Numbered from the stretch's first letter, positions 49,259-60,326 are shown. The stretch: DNA of 64,000 nucleotides from Acidihalobacter yilgarnensis (GCF_001753245.1 NZ_CP017415.1:2012501-2076500), one strand, 5' to 3'. Made by a program: numbers and translations. Notes: generated by a model from the sequence alone, not told the origin.

Positions 49259-50818
49259 ATGCAAGTAGACCAACCGCACCCCAACTCACCCCCATTGATA
49301 CCCCTTTTCGTCGGCGTAGGCCTTGCCCTCGCCATCGGGTCGTTCGAGGGTGCCTCAGTCCTCGGCATCCTGCCCTACATTGGCGGGAGTCTCTCGACCA
49401 GCAGCGACCATGCCCTGTGGACATTGACCTATTTCATTGTCCATTGGTCTCTCGGTATCACCGTGATGCCCTGGTGCATGCGCCGCTGGGGCGCCCGCAA
49501 ACTGTTCGAGCTATCCGTGATACTCACCTTACTGGGTACGCTGCTCGGAGCGGAGACAGGCAATCTATGGATCATGCTGATCGCCCGTGCGATGCAGGGG
49601 TTCGGTGCAGGATTGTTAGTACCGCTGAGCCAACATCTGTTTCTCCAGCGCAGTCCCAAAGCGCGTCATGGATTGGTCACCATCATCTGGAGCAATGCCA
49701 TGTTGATCCCCTTTTTCGTCGGGCCGGCGATTGGCGGGTATCTGGCCACCACTTCCGGCTGGCGGGGAATTTTCTGGGTCTGTGCGCCGCTGTTGCTCTT
49801 GGCGGGATGGCTCGGCCGGAAGGGAATCGATGCCAGACCTACCGATCAAAACACGCCGCCCTTCGATTACATTGGCTTCGGGCTGCTTTATGCAGGTCTG
49901 TTATGTCTGCAGATGGTGATGGATCAAGGACAGGACGACGGTTGGTGGCATGCACACCTGATCGACTGGCTCAGTCTCGCGGCCACCAGCCTGCTGCTCG
50001 CATTTGCCTGGTGGGAGCACCGTTATCCATACCCCTTGCTCAGCTTCCGCTTCTTTCGACAACGCAACTACACCCTTGGTCTGCTGCTGCTATGCCTGGG
50101 TTGGTCTCTGTTCATGGCCTGGGCCGCCCTATTGCCCCTCTGGGCGGAGAGCGATCTTGGCTACAACGGTTTCTGGGGCAGTGCCTTGTTACTGCCGATA
50201 GCACTGGGCGCGGTGCCCGTCGCCTCCGCAATGGATCGGCTGCGTGGACTCATTGGCCTGCGTCGTCTGGCGACACTGTGTTTCCTGCTGTTCGCCACGG
50301 GCTACGGCATCGCCTACGTCAGTCCCGCGACCGGCCTCGCCGATCTCTTTCTACCCATGCTGATCGAGGGCCTGGGGGTCGGCATGCTATTCGTACCGCT
50401 GACCCTCATCGTGCTCTCCGGCATCGGGCCACAGGATATCCCGACCGCGGCCACGACCAGTAACTTCATCCGTGTCTTCAGCGCCAATGTCGGCGTGACG
50501 CTGCTGAGCGTCTACTGGATACGGCAAAGCGATGTCGCCGCCGCTGCGCTGCGCGCGGACGCCATACCAGGCAACTTCAGCCCGAGTGCTCAAAGCTTGG
50601 CGGGGCTCTATCGGATGATGGAAGCGGAGGCGCAGACTTTAAGTCTGGACAATTTGCTCAAGCTCTCCAGCTGGGTATGTCTTGCCTCTGCGGCATTGGC
50701 TTACTTCGTACTCAAGCCGCCTGCGGCGGTGGCCGCGCCGCATGGGCCACGTGGTTTCGTACAAGAACAGGAGATGGAATCCACGCTGCCCCCGGCTTCA
50801 AAGAACCCTGCAAACTAA
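49259..50818 (+). CDS. MFS transporter, DHA2 (EmrB/QacA) type
   Basis: A 519-residue major facilitator with about 14 membrane segments, the DHA2 drug:H+ antiporter layout. Motif-like parts are GASVLGILPYIGGSLSTSSDHALWTLTYF, MRRWGARKLFELSV (motif A region), RAMQGFGAGLLVPLSQHLFLQ (motif B/C region) and GPAIGGYLATTSGWRGIFWV. Likely exports toxic compounds under control of the divergent LysR regulator. No membrane-fusion partner (EmrA) is adjacent. The ribosome site before ATG 49259 is weak. Confidence 0.9.
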   Translation: MQVDQPHPNSPPLIPLFVGVGLALAIGSFEGASVLGILPYIGGSLSTSSDHALWTLTYFIVHWSLGITVMPWCMRRWGARKLFELSVILTLLGTLLGAETGNLWIMLIARAMQGFGAGLLVPLSQHLFLQRSPKARHGLVTIIWSNAMLIPFFVGPAIGGYLATTSGWRGIFWVCAPLLLLAGWLGRKGIDARPTDQNTPPFDYIGFGLLYAGLLCLQMVMDQGQDDGWWHAHLIDWLSLAATSLLLAFAWWEHRYPYPLLSFRFFRQRNYTLGLLLLCLGWSLFMAWAALLPLWAESDLGYNGFWGSALLLPIALGAVPVASAMDRLRGLIGLRRLATLCFLLFATGYGIAYVSPATGLADLFLPMLIEGLGVGMLFVPLTLIVLSGIGPQDIPTAATTSNFIRVFSANVGVTLLSVYWIRQSDVAAAALRADAIPGNFSPSAQSLAGLYRMMEAEAQTLSLDNLLKLSSWVCLASAALAYFVLKPPAAVAAPHGPRGFVQEQEMESTLPPASKNPAN

Positions 50819-50840
50819 AAAAGGCTGTAGCCCCCGACGC

Positions 50841-52016
50841 TCATGCACGCGCGAAAAAATCGCGCAGGCGGCCGACCGCCTCCCGCAGATCGTCCAATCC
50901 GGTCGTATAGGCAAAACGGATATGATGGGCCGCCCCGAATTCTCCGAAATCCACACCCGGCGTCACTGCCACGCCGACTTCTTCCAGAAGACGCGTTGAC
51001 AGTTCTTGTGCATCCAGACCGAAACGCTCGCAATTGGCATAGAGATAAAAGGCCCCATCCGGGGTCACCGGAATGTCGAACCCCAGCTCACGCAAAGCCG
51101 GCAACAGATAATCTCGGCGCGCGCGAAACTCGGCGCGCCGAGTTTCCAATATTGCCAAGACCTCTGGGCGGAAGGCCGCAAGCGCGGCATGCTGAGAGGG
51201 CGTCGGTGCGCACAAGAAGAGATTCTGCGCCAATTTCTCCAAGGGACGGACATAGGCCTGAGGGGCCACGATCCAGCCCAGACGCCAACCGGTCATACCG
51301 AAATACTTAGAGAAGCTATTCACCACGAACACCTGATCGCTGATGCTCAAGGCCGTGCTATCCGGGCAATCGTAAACCAAGCCCTGATAGATTTCGTCGA
51401 CGATCAGCGCACCGTCCCGATCTGCGACATAGGCCGCCATTTCGGCCAGCATTTCCGGGGCAATCACGGTGCCAGTGGGATTGGCCGGCGAAGCGACCAG
51501 CGCTGCGACCGTGCGCTTACTCCAGTGCGCGCGCAATAGATCCGCAGTGAGTTGGTAACGGGTATCCCGATGCACGGCCACCTGCCTGGCCCGCCCTTCG
51601 AACAGGCGCACGAAGTGTCGATTGCACGGATACCCCGGATCGGTCATCAGCACTTCGGTATCCGGGTTGACCAGCACGCCCAATACGAGTTGCAGAGCCC
51701 CCGAGGCACCGGGCGTCACGATAATGCGGTCTGGCGATATCTCCAGGCCATGACGCACGGCGTAAAAATTCGCAATGGCCCTACGCAGCTCGGGCAAGCC
51801 CAGAGCGGGTGTGTAGCGGGTGGCGCCGGCCAGCAACGCCGCACGTCCAGCCTCAACGACAGGTGCTGGCGTATCGAAGTCCGGTTCGCCGATTTCCAGA
51901 TGGACGATACGGCGGCCCTCGGCCTCAAGCTCACGTGCCCGCGCCAGCAGATCCATGACGCGAAACGACGAGATATCGTCGATCCGACGAGCCGTACGCG
52001 GGGAACCCCCACTCAT
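50841..52016 (-). CDS. Class I/II PLP-dependent aminotransferase
   Basis: A 391-residue fold-type I aminotransferase. Shows IVHLEIGEPDFDTPAPV, TRYTPALGLPELRRAI, VTPGASGALQLVLG, ASPANPTGTVI, DEIYQGLVYD, the PLP lysine in VNSFSKYFGMTGWRLGW, and the C-terminal IRFAYTTGLDDLREAVGRL with the carboxylate-binding Arg. An aspartate- or aromatic-type substrate is likely but not determined. The start overlaps the der stop by 4 bp, so it is probably co-transcribed with der. Confidence 0.9.
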   Translation of the reverse strand: MSGGSPRTARRIDDISSFRVMDLLARARELEAEGRRIVHLEIGEPDFDTPAPVVEAGRAALLAGATRYTPALGLPELRRAIANFYAVRHGLEISPDRIIVTPGASGALQLVLGVLVNPDTEVLMTDPGYPCNRHFVRLFEGRARQVAVHRDTRYQLTADLLRAHWSKRTVAALVASPANPTGTVIAPEMLAEMAAYVADRDGALIVDEIYQGLVYDCPDSTALSISDQVFVVNSFSKYFGMTGWRLGWIVAPQAYVRPLEKLAQNLFLCAPTPSQHAALAAFRPEVLAILETRRAEFRARRDYLLPALRELGFDIPVTPDGAFYLYANCERFGLDAQELSTRLLEEVGVAVTPGVDFGEFGAAHHIRFAYTTGLDDLREAVGRLRDFFARA

Positions 52017-53467
52017 CGGTCGTTGCGTTTAGCGTGCTGAATCAAGCGCCGGCGCTTATGTTCCTGATAGGGCGTCAGGGTGTTACGACGCCCTGCGAAG
52101 GGGTTATCCCCGGTTTTGAACTCAAGCGCCACGGGAGTGCCTACGAGCTTGAGCGCGCGGCGGAAAGCATTCGCCAGATAGCGCTTGTACTCGCCGGTCA
52201 AACGCTCGGTCTGGTTGCCGTGGATCACGATTGTGAAGGGACGATGGCCGCCAAGATGCGCATAACGCAGCTTGATACGCCGGCCGCGCGACAGCGGTGG
52301 CTGGTGCGCGGTCACGAAGCCCTCCAGCAAGCGGTTGAGTTCAGCGGTGGATACCTGTCGGCGCGAGCTATCATCGGCTCGATGCGCCGCCGTCAGCAGA
52401 TGACCCACGCCGGTGCCATGCAGGGCCGAGATAAAGTGTCTCTCGGCATAATCCAGGAAGGTCAACCGCAGATCCAAGCCACGACGGACGCTGGCCCGAT
52501 CGCCTTCGGACAGTCCATCCCATTTGTTGATTGCCACGACCAGGGGGGCTCCCGCGTCGAGTGCCAAACCGATCAGATGCGCATCCTGCTCGGTGATCCC
52601 CGCGCGCGCATCAAGCACCAGAACCACGACATCAGCCGCGTTGATCGCGTCGAGAGCCTTGACGATACTGAATTTCTCCACCATTTCGTTGACGCGCGCA
52701 CGTCGCCGGATACCTGCGGTGTCGACCAATACATAACGCCGGCCATCACGCTCGAAGGGCACGTCGATCGTGTCGCGCGTCGTGCCTGGCTGGTCGAAGA
52801 CCACCACGCGGTTTTCACCGAGTAGTCGGTTCACCAAGGTCGACTTGCCGACGTTCGGCCGCCCCACAAACGCAATCCGTGTACCTTCGCTGCGAGGTGG
52901 CCGCGTTGTGTTCGCGGGTGCCTCCGTTGAAGTCGCCTCACCCGCTTCATCGGCAGGGGGAACTTCACCCGGAACTGCGGGTGGCATGGGTACGACGAGG
53001 TCGATCAAAGCCTCCAACCCGCTGCCCCGGGTGGCTGAAATCAGCATCGGCTCACCCAAACCCAGGCGATAGGCTTCGGCCAAGGCCGCCGTTGGTGCGG
53101 TCGTGTCGATCTTGTTGACGACCAGAACAACCGGCTTACCCATGGCCCGCAGCTCCTCGGCCAGGGCCTCGTCGCCGGCGGTCACGCCCGCTCGGCCGTC
53201 GATCATCAACAGCAGATGCGTGGCCTCGCGCATGGCGGCACGGGTCTGCTCGCCCATCAAGGCGTCGATGGCATCGGTTTCCTCGCCAAGACCGCCCGTG
53301 TCGATTACCAGATAGTCACGCTCACCCAGCCGGCCAAGACCGTATTTACGGTCACGTGTCAGCCCGGGCAGATTGGCAACCAGTGCATCGCGACTGCGTG
53401 TCAGGCGGTTAAACAGGGTCGATTTGCCGACGTTCGGCCGCCCGACCAGGGCGAGGATGGCTTGCAT
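52013..53467 (-). CDS. der: Ribosome biogenesis GTPase Der
   Basis: Essential tandem-GTPase needed for 50S assembly (484 aa). The first G domain begins LVGRPNVGKSTLFNRLTRSRDALVAN with NKID later. The second begins IAFVGRPNVGKSTLVNRLLGE with NKWD. The C-terminal KH-like domain contains KLRYAHLGGHRPFTIVIHGNQ. A low-complexity Ala/Glu/Pro linker (about residues 168-192) separates the G domains. Follows the bamB gene on the same strand, as usual. Confidence 0.97.
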   Translation of the reverse strand: MQAILALVGRPNVGKSTLFNRLTRSRDALVANLPGLTRDRKYGLGRLGERDYLVIDTGGLGEETDAIDALMGEQTRAAMREATHLLLMIDGRAGVTAGDEALAEELRAMGKPVVLVVNKIDTTAPTAALAEAYRLGLGEPMLISATRGSGLEALIDLVVPMPPAVPGEVPPADEAGEATSTEAPANTTRPPRSEGTRIAFVGRPNVGKSTLVNRLLGENRVVVFDQPGTTRDTIDVPFERDGRRYVLVDTAGIRRRARVNEMVEKFSIVKALDAINAADVVVLVLDARAGITEQDAHLIGLALDAGAPLVVAINKWDGLSEGDRASVRRGLDLRLTFLDYAERHFISALHGTGVGHLLTAAHRADDSSRRQVSTAELNRLLEGFVTAHQPPLSRGRRIKLRYAHLGGHRPFTIVIHGNQTERLTGEYKRYLANAFRRALKLVGTPVALEFKTGDNPFAGRRNTLTPYQEHKRRRLIQHAKRNDR

Positions 53468-53558
53468 GTGTTTAAGTCTGCCCCTTGGGCTTGCTACGGC
53501 GGAATTGCCGTAGGTGAGTCATACCCGTTGGCGACGAAGAGCCGACAACGGGACATTT

Positions 53559-54725
53559 CTACTTGCCAATACGATACATCGCTAACGTGCCGTCCGCCGC
53601 TTGCACATAGAGATCATGCCCGACCACCACCGGCGGTGCGTCGATGGGGCTGTCGGTCAGGTGTTTACGAGCAACGAAGGCGCCATTCTGCAGCGACAAC
53701 CAGTGCAAATACCCTTGATAGTCGCCCACCACGAGATAATCTCCATCGATAACCGGCACGGTCGCTTCGCGAAAACGCAGGGCGGACTGCTTCCACAGCG
53801 AGGCGCCCGTCGCAAGGTCGAGTGCCCAGATAGCACTGTGTGAGTCGGTAACATAAACCGCGTGGGTACCGACCGCCAGTCCAACGTAGGACGACATCGG
53901 GTGCGACCAGAGCAGCTGGCCCTTGCCCAGCGTTGCCGCAACGACCCGACCGTGATAGCTCGCGGCAAACACCACACCATCGATCACGTCGATACGGCCA
54001 CTCACGTCGACCATGCGTTGCAGCTCCGAGGCGCCACGCGGCTCGGCAACCGTCAGTTGCCACAAAGGCGTGCCATCGCTAAGACTGAAAGCCGCGATCT
54101 GACCCGTCGAAAAACCAGTCACGACCGTATTCCCGCTGATCACGGGCGCCGTCTTACCACGCAGGATCAGATTGGGCGATTCAATCCCTTGATTCCAGAT
54201 GATGTTGCCCGTGCTCACATCCAGAGCGATCACCTTGCCTGCATTGGTGTGAATCACGACCTCACCCTGCGCTGGCTTTGAAATCGCCATCACCTCGCTA
54301 CCGAGCTGCGTACGCCAGATCACCCCGTGGGTCTTGATCGAGACGGCGACGACATTCCCGTTCTGGGTGCCCAGAAACAGCATGCCCTCGCCTCCACTGA
54401 CCCCGGCGGTCAAGTGCTGGCCAATTTTGACGCTCCACAAATGATCGCCACTCGCCGCCTTGAACGCGTAGAGCTTGCCTGCCTGATCCGCGGCATACAG
54501 CACACCGCCGCTCACCCAAGGCTGGAGTCTCAGCAGATACCCCCGATTGCCACTGCCCAACGAGGCACTCCAAACCTGCTTCACTGCCAGCGATGACTTG
54601 ATCGGCGCCAACGGTGCGGGTGGGCGGGTATTCACCGGCGTTTCGAATAGGCTGCAGCCACCCAACACCAGACTTGAAATCACAACGAGGCCTGCAACAG
54701 CCGCTTGCCGGAAAATACCTTGCAT
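53559..54725 (-). CDS. bamB: Outer membrane assembly lipoprotein BamB
   Basis: A lipoprotein of the BAM complex that inserts outer-membrane proteins. Signal peptide with lipobox LGGC (Cys at about residue 24), then PQQ-like beta-propeller repeats (for example GSGNRGYLLRLQPWVSGGVLYAADQAGKLYAF, and repeats at LFLGTQNGNVVAV, VVATGF-like and VYVTDSHSAIWALD). The ATG at 54725 is chosen because GGAGG lies 9 bp upstream; an ATG at 54731 overlaps the yfgM stop but is only 3 bp from that ribosome site. Standard position between yfgM and der. Confidence 0.95.
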   Translation of the reverse strand: MQGIFRQAAVAGLVVISSLVLGGCSLFETPVNTRPPAPLAPIKSSLAVKQVWSASLGSGNRGYLLRLQPWVSGGVLYAADQAGKLYAFKAASGDHLWSVKIGQHLTAGVSGGEGMLFLGTQNGNVVAVSIKTHGVIWRTQLGSEVMAISKPAQGEVVIHTNAGKVIALDVSTGNIIWNQGIESPNLILRGKTAPVISGNTVVTGFSTGQIAAFSLSDGTPLWQLTVAEPRGASELQRMVDVSGRIDVIDGVVFAASYHGRVVAATLGKGQLLWSHPMSSYVGLAVGTHAVYVTDSHSAIWALDLATGASLWKQSALRFREATVPVIDGDYLVVGDYQGYLHWLSLQNGAFVARKHLTDSPIDAPPVVVGHDLYVQAADGTLAMYRIGK

Positions 54726-54727
54726 GG

Positions 54728-55378
54728 TCATTTGCCTCCTTGTGCCGCTGGCGCCGGCAATGCATCAAGCTTCATTTCGAGGGTACGTGTCGGCAAGCCC
54801 ATGGCCTGCGCGCCCGCCAATGCTTCCTCGTAAGCGTCGCGCGCCTTGACGCGGTCGCCTTTGGCTAACCAGGCATCACCGGTCAGGGCCTGCGTCAGCG
54901 GCAGATAGGCTTCGCTGAATCCACTGGACAGCAGCTTCAGGGCCTCATCGGATTTCTTCTGCGCTATCAGAACTCGCGCAAGCCGAAGCGCCGCGATCTC
55001 GCGCAGCGCCTTTTGTGAGCCATGATCGACTACCCAGCGCAGATGCTTAGCGGCTGCATTGAGATGCCCATCGAGTACGGCCTGTTTGGCCAGCATGAAT
55101 GAGGCGAGCGCGGCATAAGGGGTTTCGTCGTATTGCCGGATCAAAACCTCCGCCTGCCCCTCCCATTGCTTAGCATCGCCGCGCTTGCTGGCGGTCTGCA
55201 ACTGGCTGTAGAGCGTCGAAGCCTTCAGGTCTTCGCGCCCGCGATAATAGGCCCAGCCCTTCCAGGCGAAAAAACCGATCAAGCCGACCACCAGCGCCAA
55301 TACCAGCCAGCGACCATAGCGCCGCCACCAGCGTTTGGCCGATTCGAGCTCCTCGTCTTCCACATGGTATGCCGTCAT
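54728..55378 (-). CDS. yfgM: YfgM family tetratricopeptide-like membrane protein
   Basis: A 216-residue protein with a short cytoplasmic start ([19 protein letters not shown]), one membrane segment (about 22-42) and a periplasmic TPR-like domain. E. coli YfgM binds the SecYEG translocon and PpiD and helps hand over secreted proteins. Its start overlaps the hisS stop (ATGA), and its stop overlaps an alternative bamB start. The frame is open to 55402, but the conserved TAYHVEDEE start sits at 55378. Confidence 0.9.
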   Translation of the reverse strand: MTAYHVEDEELESAKRWWRRYGRWLVLALVVGLIGFFAWKGWAYYRGREDLKASTLYSQLQTASKRGDAKQWEGQAEVLIRQYDETPYAALASFMLAKQAVLDGHLNAAAKHLRWVVDHGSQKALREIAALRLARVLIAQKKSDEALKLLSSGFSEAYLPLTQALTGDAWLAKGDRVKARDAYEEALAGAQAMGLPTRTLEMKLDALPAPAAQGGK

Positions 55379-56664
55379 GAATCCAGACTCTCCTTCGCGC
55401 ACAGCGCCAACAAATTCGTGACCAATTCAGTTTGTGCCACAAGCCTCTGAGGCTCATCATCGCGCAACGACTTGAGCGCCACTGTGCCATCGCGCAACTC
55501 ATCTTCGCCGAGGATCACCGCCACACGCGCACCGAGCTTGTCCGCGCGCTTGAGCTGAGCCTTGAGGTTTCCATCGCCGCAATGCGTAAGCACGCGCAAG
55601 GTCGGAACCGCTTCACGCACCGCCTCCATCAGCTTCGTCGCGGTGGCTCGCGCGCCGTCGCCGAGACTCAGACAGTACACATCCGGCGCCTCTTCGGCGG
55701 GCAGCAGTTGCTGTGCCTCCAGCAACGCGAGCAGACGCTCCAGACCCATGGCAAAACCGCACGCCGGTGTAGGCCGTCCACCCAGCTGGGGTATCAAGCC
55801 ATCGTAACGCCCACCCGCGCAGATCGTGCCCTGTGCACCCAGGTCATCGGTAATCCACTCGAACACGGTATGCGAATAGTAATCGAGTCCGCGCACCAGG
55901 CGGGGATTGATCTCGTAAGCCACACCATTGTCGTCCAACAATCCGCACAACAAGTCGAAGTGCTGGCGCGAAGCCTCGTCGAGCGCGTCCAGTAGCTTTG
56001 GGGCGTCTCCCAGCACCGCGCGCGTACCTGCATCCTTGCTATCGAGGACACGCAGCGGATTGCTCTCAAGCCGACGGCGACTATCCTCATCGAGCGCGTC
56101 TTTGTGTTGCCGCAGATAGGCCGTCAGCGCCTCGCGGTAATGTATACGCGTCTCGGGACTACCCAGCGAATTGATTTCAAGGCGGATATCGCGCAGGCCA
56201 AGCTCGCGCCACAATCGCGCGCTGAGCAGAATCACCTCGACATCGATATCCGGCCCGGCCATGCCATAAGCTTCAACGCCGAGCTGATGGAATTGCCGGT
56301 ATCGGCCCTTCTGCGGACGCTCGTGCCGAAACATCGGGCCGACATACCACAGGCGATGGAGCTGATTGTGCAGAAAGCCATGCTCGATGCCGGCGCGAAC
56401 GCAGCCAGCGGTGCCTTCCGGCCGCAGACTCAGCAAATCGCCGTTGCGATCTGCAAAGGTATACATTTCCTTTTCGACGATATCCGTTACCTCGCCGATC
56501 GAACGCGCGAAAAGCTCGCTCTTCTCAACGATGGGCAGCCGAATCTGACGGTAGCCGTAGGCCGTGACGACACGACGCGCCACCTCTTCCAGGTGGCGCC
56601 AAGCCGTGGCGTGCTCGGGCAGGATGTCGTGCATCCCGCGAATGGATTGTATGCGGTCGCCCAT
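55375..56664 (-). CDS. hisS: Histidyl-tRNA synthetase
   Basis: Class II aminoacyl-tRNA synthetase (429 aa). Family start [14 protein letters not shown], motif 2 region [26 protein letters not shown], the histidine-specific [13 protein letters not shown], motif 3 [17 protein letters not shown], and the C-terminal anticodon-binding domain. ATG 56664 ([10 protein letters not shown]) has a GGAA ribosome site; the frame upstream to 56766 belongs to rodZ sequence and is not used. Confidence 0.97.
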   Translation of the reverse strand: MGDRIQSIRGMHDILPEHATAWRHLEEVARRVVTAYGYRQIRLPIVEKSELFARSIGEVTDIVEKEMYTFADRNGDLLSLRPEGTAGCVRAGIEHGFLHNQLHRLWYVGPMFRHERPQKGRYRQFHQLGVEAYGMAGPDIDVEVILLSARLWRELGLRDIRLEINSLGSPETRIHYREALTAYLRQHKDALDEDSRRRLESNPLRVLDSKDAGTRAVLGDAPKLLDALDEASRQHFDLLCGLLDDNGVAYEINPRLVRGLDYYSHTVFEWITDDLGAQGTICAGGRYDGLIPQLGGRPTPACGFAMGLERLLALLEAQQLLPAEEAPDVYCLSLGDGARATATKLMEAVREAVPTLRVLTHCGDGNLKAQLKRADKLGARVAVILGEDELRDGTVALKSLRDDEPQRLVAQTELVTNLLALCAKESLDS

Positions 56665-56680
56665 GGAATTCCTTTCGTAT

Positions 56681-57628
56681 TTAAGGGCTCGTCTTCGTGC
56701 CGGCATCGGACGACGGCGCCGACACTTCAAACCGTGCGGTATGGTTGGCACGGATATGCGGCGCAATGTCGATGGCGTGCCCGTCGATGCTTAGTTGGAC
56801 ACCCTGCGCGTAGCCCAGGAATATCGAAAAGGGCGCGGCCCCTGTCAGCAGACGCTGTGTACCGGTATCCAACAGGCCATAGACCAACTGCTTGCCGTTG
56901 GCATCGTCGATTTGGACCCAGCTGCGATGTGTGAGGTTCAGACGCAACTGCGATAGTCCGGCCGCCTGTACAGCGGCAGTGGAGCGGGTTGGGGACTGCT
57001 TGGGCGCTTCGACCGCTGGGAGAGACACCGCTGGGACAATTGCGACATCAGTCTGCGAGGCTGCAACCGATGGAATCGACGCCGCGATCGGGGTTCTGAG
57101 TGTGGATAATACCGGCAAGGCAAGCGTGCCAGAATGCCCCATCGCAGGCAATATCGAGGTTTTAGATTCGGGGACGCTCGGCTGCTCGACAGCCGCTACG
57201 GTCCGGGCAGCTGTTGTTTGCAGGTGGGTATACCACCATGCGGCCACCAGGATCAGCACCAGCGCGGCTGCGCTGCCGAACGCATAAATACGCCCACGCA
57301 GTGCCATATGATCGGTCATGTCCGTCGCCGACCGAAGAAGCGGCTCGGTGGGATGGGCCAGTGCCTGATAGCTGTCGATCAGCGCCCGCGTATCCAATTC
57401 GAGCAGTTGGCCATAGGCCCGCAGATAGCCCTTGATATAGGCTGGACCCGGCAAGGCCTCGAAGTTGTCGGCCTCCAATTCACGCAATACGTTCACATCC
57501 AGGTGCAGATGTTTGGCCGCATCCTCCAGCCGCAGCCCCATGGCCTCACGACGCAACTGCAGCTGACGGCCTATCGGCTCGGGGCTGACATCGGTTTCAG
57601 GCAACGGCTGGGCGCGGTCGTCATCCAT
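56681..57628 (-). CDS. rodZ: Cytoskeleton protein RodZ
   Basis: A bitopic cell-shape protein (315 aa) that links MreB to the wall machinery. The N-terminal Xre-type helix-turn-helix domain reads [30 protein letters not shown], with [14 protein letters not shown]. One membrane segment (about 111-130) follows, then a Pro/Ala/Ser-rich periplasmic linker and a C-terminal domain ([35 protein letters not shown]). Sits between pilF and hisS. In E. coli ispG lies between rodZ and hisS, but it is absent here. Confidence 0.93.
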   Translation of the reverse strand: MDDDRAQPLPETDVSPEPIGRQLQLRREAMGLRLEDAAKHLHLDVNVLRELEADNFEALPGPAYIKGYLRAYGQLLELDTRALIDSYQALAHPTEPLLRSATDMTDHMALRGRIYAFGSAAALVLILVAAWWYTHLQTTAARTVAAVEQPSVPESKTSILPAMGHSGTLALPVLSTLRTPIAASIPSVAASQTDVAIVPAVSLPAVEAPKQSPTRSTAAVQAAGLSQLRLNLTHRSWVQIDDANGKQLVYGLLDTGTQRLLTGAAPFSIFLGYAQGVQLSIDGHAIDIAPHIRANHTARFEVSAPSSDAGTKTSP

Positions 57629-57632
57629 GTCT

Positions 57633-58400
57633 TCACCGATTTTGTAACAGGGCGCGTGCCTGCGGTGAATTTGGGAACATTCGATACAGATCGCGAGCAC
57701 AATCTGCGGCGCCGTTCATGTCACCCACCGCGCGTTTGACCTTGAGGCACAAGGCAAGGATATTGGGTGAGTAACGCGCCTCGCCAGTTATCCGCCCCAG
57801 ATAGGCATCCGCCTTTTGATTATGCCCCTGATCAGCCGCCAGTTTGGCCAATTGATACAGCGCCGGCGAAAAACCCGGCTGTTCGTGTAGTGCTTGTTCG
57901 AAGCGCTGTTCCGCGAGTTTTTTGTCGCCCTGTTTGAGCGCGCAGATACCCGCATTTGCGTAGGCGAACTCGGGGGTGTTATAGAGCGGATTACTCCAGG
58001 CTTCCTTGAATTGCACGTAAGCGCGGCTGTAATGCCCCTGTTCGCACAAAAAGACGCCGAAATTATTATGGACATCGCCGTCGCTAGGTTTGAGTGCAAC
58101 GGCCTTGGAGAAATTATCTTCCGCTTCATTATTCTTACCCAGGCGCTGCATCAGCAGCGCGTAGGCATTGCGCACGATGGAGGAATTCGGGTCCTGATTC
58201 AGTGCGCGTTTGAGTTTTTCATCCGCAAGCTTGAGATTGCCGGTACGCATGTAATCGATGCCAAGCTGGGCGTTAAGTACCGCGGCGCGATGTTGTTGCG
58301 CCTCTTCCTTGCGCTCCTGCGGCGAAGTCGCGCAGCCCGCCAGACTCGCGAGGGCGATGATGACCAGTACGCGTCGAATCCATGTGGCCCCAAGGCTCAT
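57633..58400 (-). CDS. pilF: Type IV pilus biogenesis lipoprotein PilF/PilW
   Basis: A 255-residue outer-membrane lipoprotein (lipobox LAGC, Cys23) with about six TPR motifs ([56 protein letters not shown] and others). It acts as the pilotin for the PilQ secretin. Typical neighbour of rlmN, with which it overlaps by 4 bp, and of rodZ. The presence of this gene suggests that type IV pili are made. Confidence 0.92.
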   Translation of the reverse strand: MSLGATWIRRVLVIIALASLAGCATSPQERKEEAQQHRAAVLNAQLGIDYMRTGNLKLADEKLKRALNQDPNSSIVRNAYALLMQRLGKNNEAEDNFSKAVALKPSDGDVHNNFGVFLCEQGHYSRAYVQFKEAWSNPLYNTPEFAYANAGICALKQGDKKLAEQRFEQALHEQPGFSPALYQLAKLAADQGHNQKADAYLGRITGEARYSPNILALCLKVKRAVGDMNGAADCARDLYRMFPNSPQARALLQNR

Positions 58401-59506
58401 ACGGTCAAGTCCCGCTCAAGTCTGGCGAAGCGCAATGCGCGGCGGCTACGATCCTGAACCTTGCCGGCCAACTGACCGCAGGCGGCATCGATGTCGTCAC
58501 CGCGCGTCTTGCGCGTGATCGTGGTCAAACCTGCCGCTATCAGAATATCGCGGAAACGATTGATCGTTTGTGGTTCGGAACGCGTAAACCGCGTTTCGGG
58601 GAATGGGTTGAACGGGATCAGATTGATTTTCGACGGCACGTCGTGCAGCAACCTGGCCAATTCACGGGCGTGTGCCGGACTGTCGTTCACATCCTTGAGC
58701 ATGACGTATTCAAAGGTCACTCGCTGCTTGTGCTTCTTGCCTTCAACGAAACGACGGCAAGCTGCCAAAAGTTCAGCGATCGGGTACTTCCGGTTAAGCG
58801 GTACAAGCTGATCGCGCAGCGCGTCATTGGGCGCGTGCAACGAAACCGCAAGACTGACATCCAAACGATCTTTAAGCCGATCCATTGCCGGGATGACGCC
58901 TGAGGTACTGAGTGTCACCCGCCGCTTGCCCAGCCCATAGGCCAGATCGTCCATCATCAGCTCCATCGCATCGATCACCGCATCGTAGTTCAGCAGCGGC
59001 TCGCCCATGCCCATCAGCACGACGTTTGTGATGACTCGCGAACGGCCGGGATCCGGCTGCAGGTGGCGTTTAGCCACCCACAGCTGGGCCACGATCTCAG
59101 CGGCACTGAGATTGCGATTGAAACCCTGGCGCGCGGTAGAACAAAAGGTGCAATCGAGGGCGCACCCAACCTGCGAGGAGACGCACAAGGTGCCACGCCC
59201 CTCCTCTGGAATGAATACCGCCTCGATGCAGTTGCCATCGTCCAGGCGCAGCAACCATTTACGGGTGCCATCCGCCGAACACTGTTCCATCACCACCTCG
59301 GGTGCGCACACCTGCGCCTCTTCGATGAGACGCAGGCGCAAGGATTTCGCAAGATCGGTCATCTCCGCAAAATCCGCGACACCGTGATGATGCATCCATT
59401 TCATAAGCTGACGGGCACGAAATACCGCCTCCCCCCGTTCGCTGAAGTAGGATTCCAGCGCTTCGCGGGGCAAACCGAGGAGGTTCGTTTTCGTGTCAGA
59501 CATCAT
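58397..59506 (-). CDS. rlmN: Dual-specificity 23S rRNA/tRNA methyltransferase RlmN
   Basis: Radical-SAM enzyme that methylates C2 of A2503 in 23S rRNA and A37 of some tRNAs (369 aa). The 4Fe-4S site is [19 protein letters not shown]. Other family parts are [42 protein letters not shown] and [18 protein letters not shown]. The C-terminal catalytic Cys lies in [11 protein letters not shown]. Follows ndk closely. Confidence 0.96.
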   Translation of the reverse strand: MMSDTKTNLLGLPREALESYFSERGEAVFRARQLMKWMHHHGVADFAEMTDLAKSLRLRLIEEAQVCAPEVVMEQCSADGTRKWLLRLDDGNCIEAVFIPEEGRGTLCVSSQVGCALDCTFCSTARQGFNRNLSAAEIVAQLWVAKRHLQPDPGRSRVITNVVLMGMGEPLLNYDAVIDAMELMMDDLAYGLGKRRVTLSTSGVIPAMDRLKDRLDVSLAVSLHAPNDALRDQLVPLNRKYPIAELLAACRRFVEGKKHKQRVTFEYVMLKDVNDSPAHARELARLLHDVPSKINLIPFNPFPETRFTRSEPQTINRFRDILIAAGLTTITRKTRGDDIDAACGQLAGKVQDRSRRALRFARLERDLTV

Positions 59507-59515
59507 GGATAGGGC

Positions 59516-59947
59516 TCAGCGCGTACGCGCGCAGACTTCATCGGGACCGAAGAAGAAATTCACTTCCTGGCTCGCCGTGTCGACCGCATCGGAACCATGC
59601 ACCGCGTTTTCGTCTATGGAATCTGCGAAATCCGCACGGATGGTGCCCGGCTCCGCTTGCTTGGGATCGGTTGCACCCATGATCTCACGATGGCGGGCAA
59701 CGGCATTCTCTCCCTCGAGCACCTGGGCCATCACGGGACCGGAAATCATGAAATCCACCAGATCCTTGAAGAATGGACGTTCTTTATGCACCGCATAGAA
59801 CGCCTCGGCCTGCTCGCGCGGCAGGTGCAGCATGCGGGCGGCAACGATCTTCAGTCCAGCGCGCTCGAAACGGCTGTAAATTTCGCCGATGATGTTTTTG
59901 GCTACCGCATCAGGCTTGATGATGGATAGCGTGCGTTCAACCGCCAT
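59516..59947 (-). CDS. ndk: Nucleoside diphosphate kinase
   Basis: A 143-residue kinase that balances NTP pools. Shows [32 protein letters not shown]-equivalent [41 protein letters not shown], and the active-site His in [20 protein letters not shown]. Upstream of rlmN and 160 bp after iscX, with a hairpin between. Confidence 0.97.
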   Translation of the reverse strand: MAVERTLSIIKPDAVAKNIIGEIYSRFERAGLKIVAARMLHLPREQAEAFYAVHKERPFFKDLVDFMISGPVMAQVLEGENAVARHREIMGATDPKQAEPGTIRADFADSIDENAVHGSDAVDTASQEVNFFFGPDEVCARTR

Positions 59948-60024
59948 TGATTCAATACTCCCTTCCGTCGATAAATAACTTCAAGACGCCATACAGAACA
60001 ATCGTCGTCTACTGTAGACCCATG

Positions 60025-60055
60025 CGAAGAACCCGCGTCTGACGCGGGTTCTTCG
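60025..60055 (-). terminator. Strong hairpin after the isc operon
   Basis: CGAAGAACCCGCG (60025-60037) and CGCGGGTTCTTCG (60043-60055) form a perfect 13-bp stem with a 5-base loop, 52 bp beyond the iscX stop and before ndk. No long T-run follows, but the stem is long and GC-rich. It probably separates the Fe-S transcript from ndk. Confidence 0.6.
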
Positions 60056-60106
60056 TGCCCATAGGGGCGGTAAGTTTACTCGCTGTCAAGCCACCCTGAC
60101 AACGCA

Positions 60107-60307
60107 CTAGCTCCGCTCTTCCATCCAGGCCATCTGAATCGCCTCCAATATCCGCTCATTCGAGCGCTCCGGATTATCCTCGAAGCCATCCAGTGCGCAA
60201 ATCCATGCGTGCAAATCGGTGAAGCGCACAAAACGCGGGTCGACGTCCGGATGAGTCTCGTCTAGCGCGATTGCGATTTCCAGGCTGTCCTTCCAGGTAA
60301 GCGTCAT
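60107..60307 (-). CDS. iscX: Fe-S assembly protein IscX
   Basis: A 66-residue acidic protein that binds IscS and modulates Fe-S assembly. Matches the family throughout (LTWKDSLEIAIALDETHPDVDP, VRFTDLHAWI, NERILEAIQMAWMEE). ATG 60307 is the conserved start; the frame continues upstream over the fdx end. Last gene of the isc group. Confidence 0.93.
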   Translation of the reverse strand: MTLTWKDSLEIAIALDETHPDVDPRFVRFTDLHAWICALDGFEDNPERSNERILEAIQMAWMEERS

Positions 60308-60326
60308 GGGCGATATTCCTAATCCG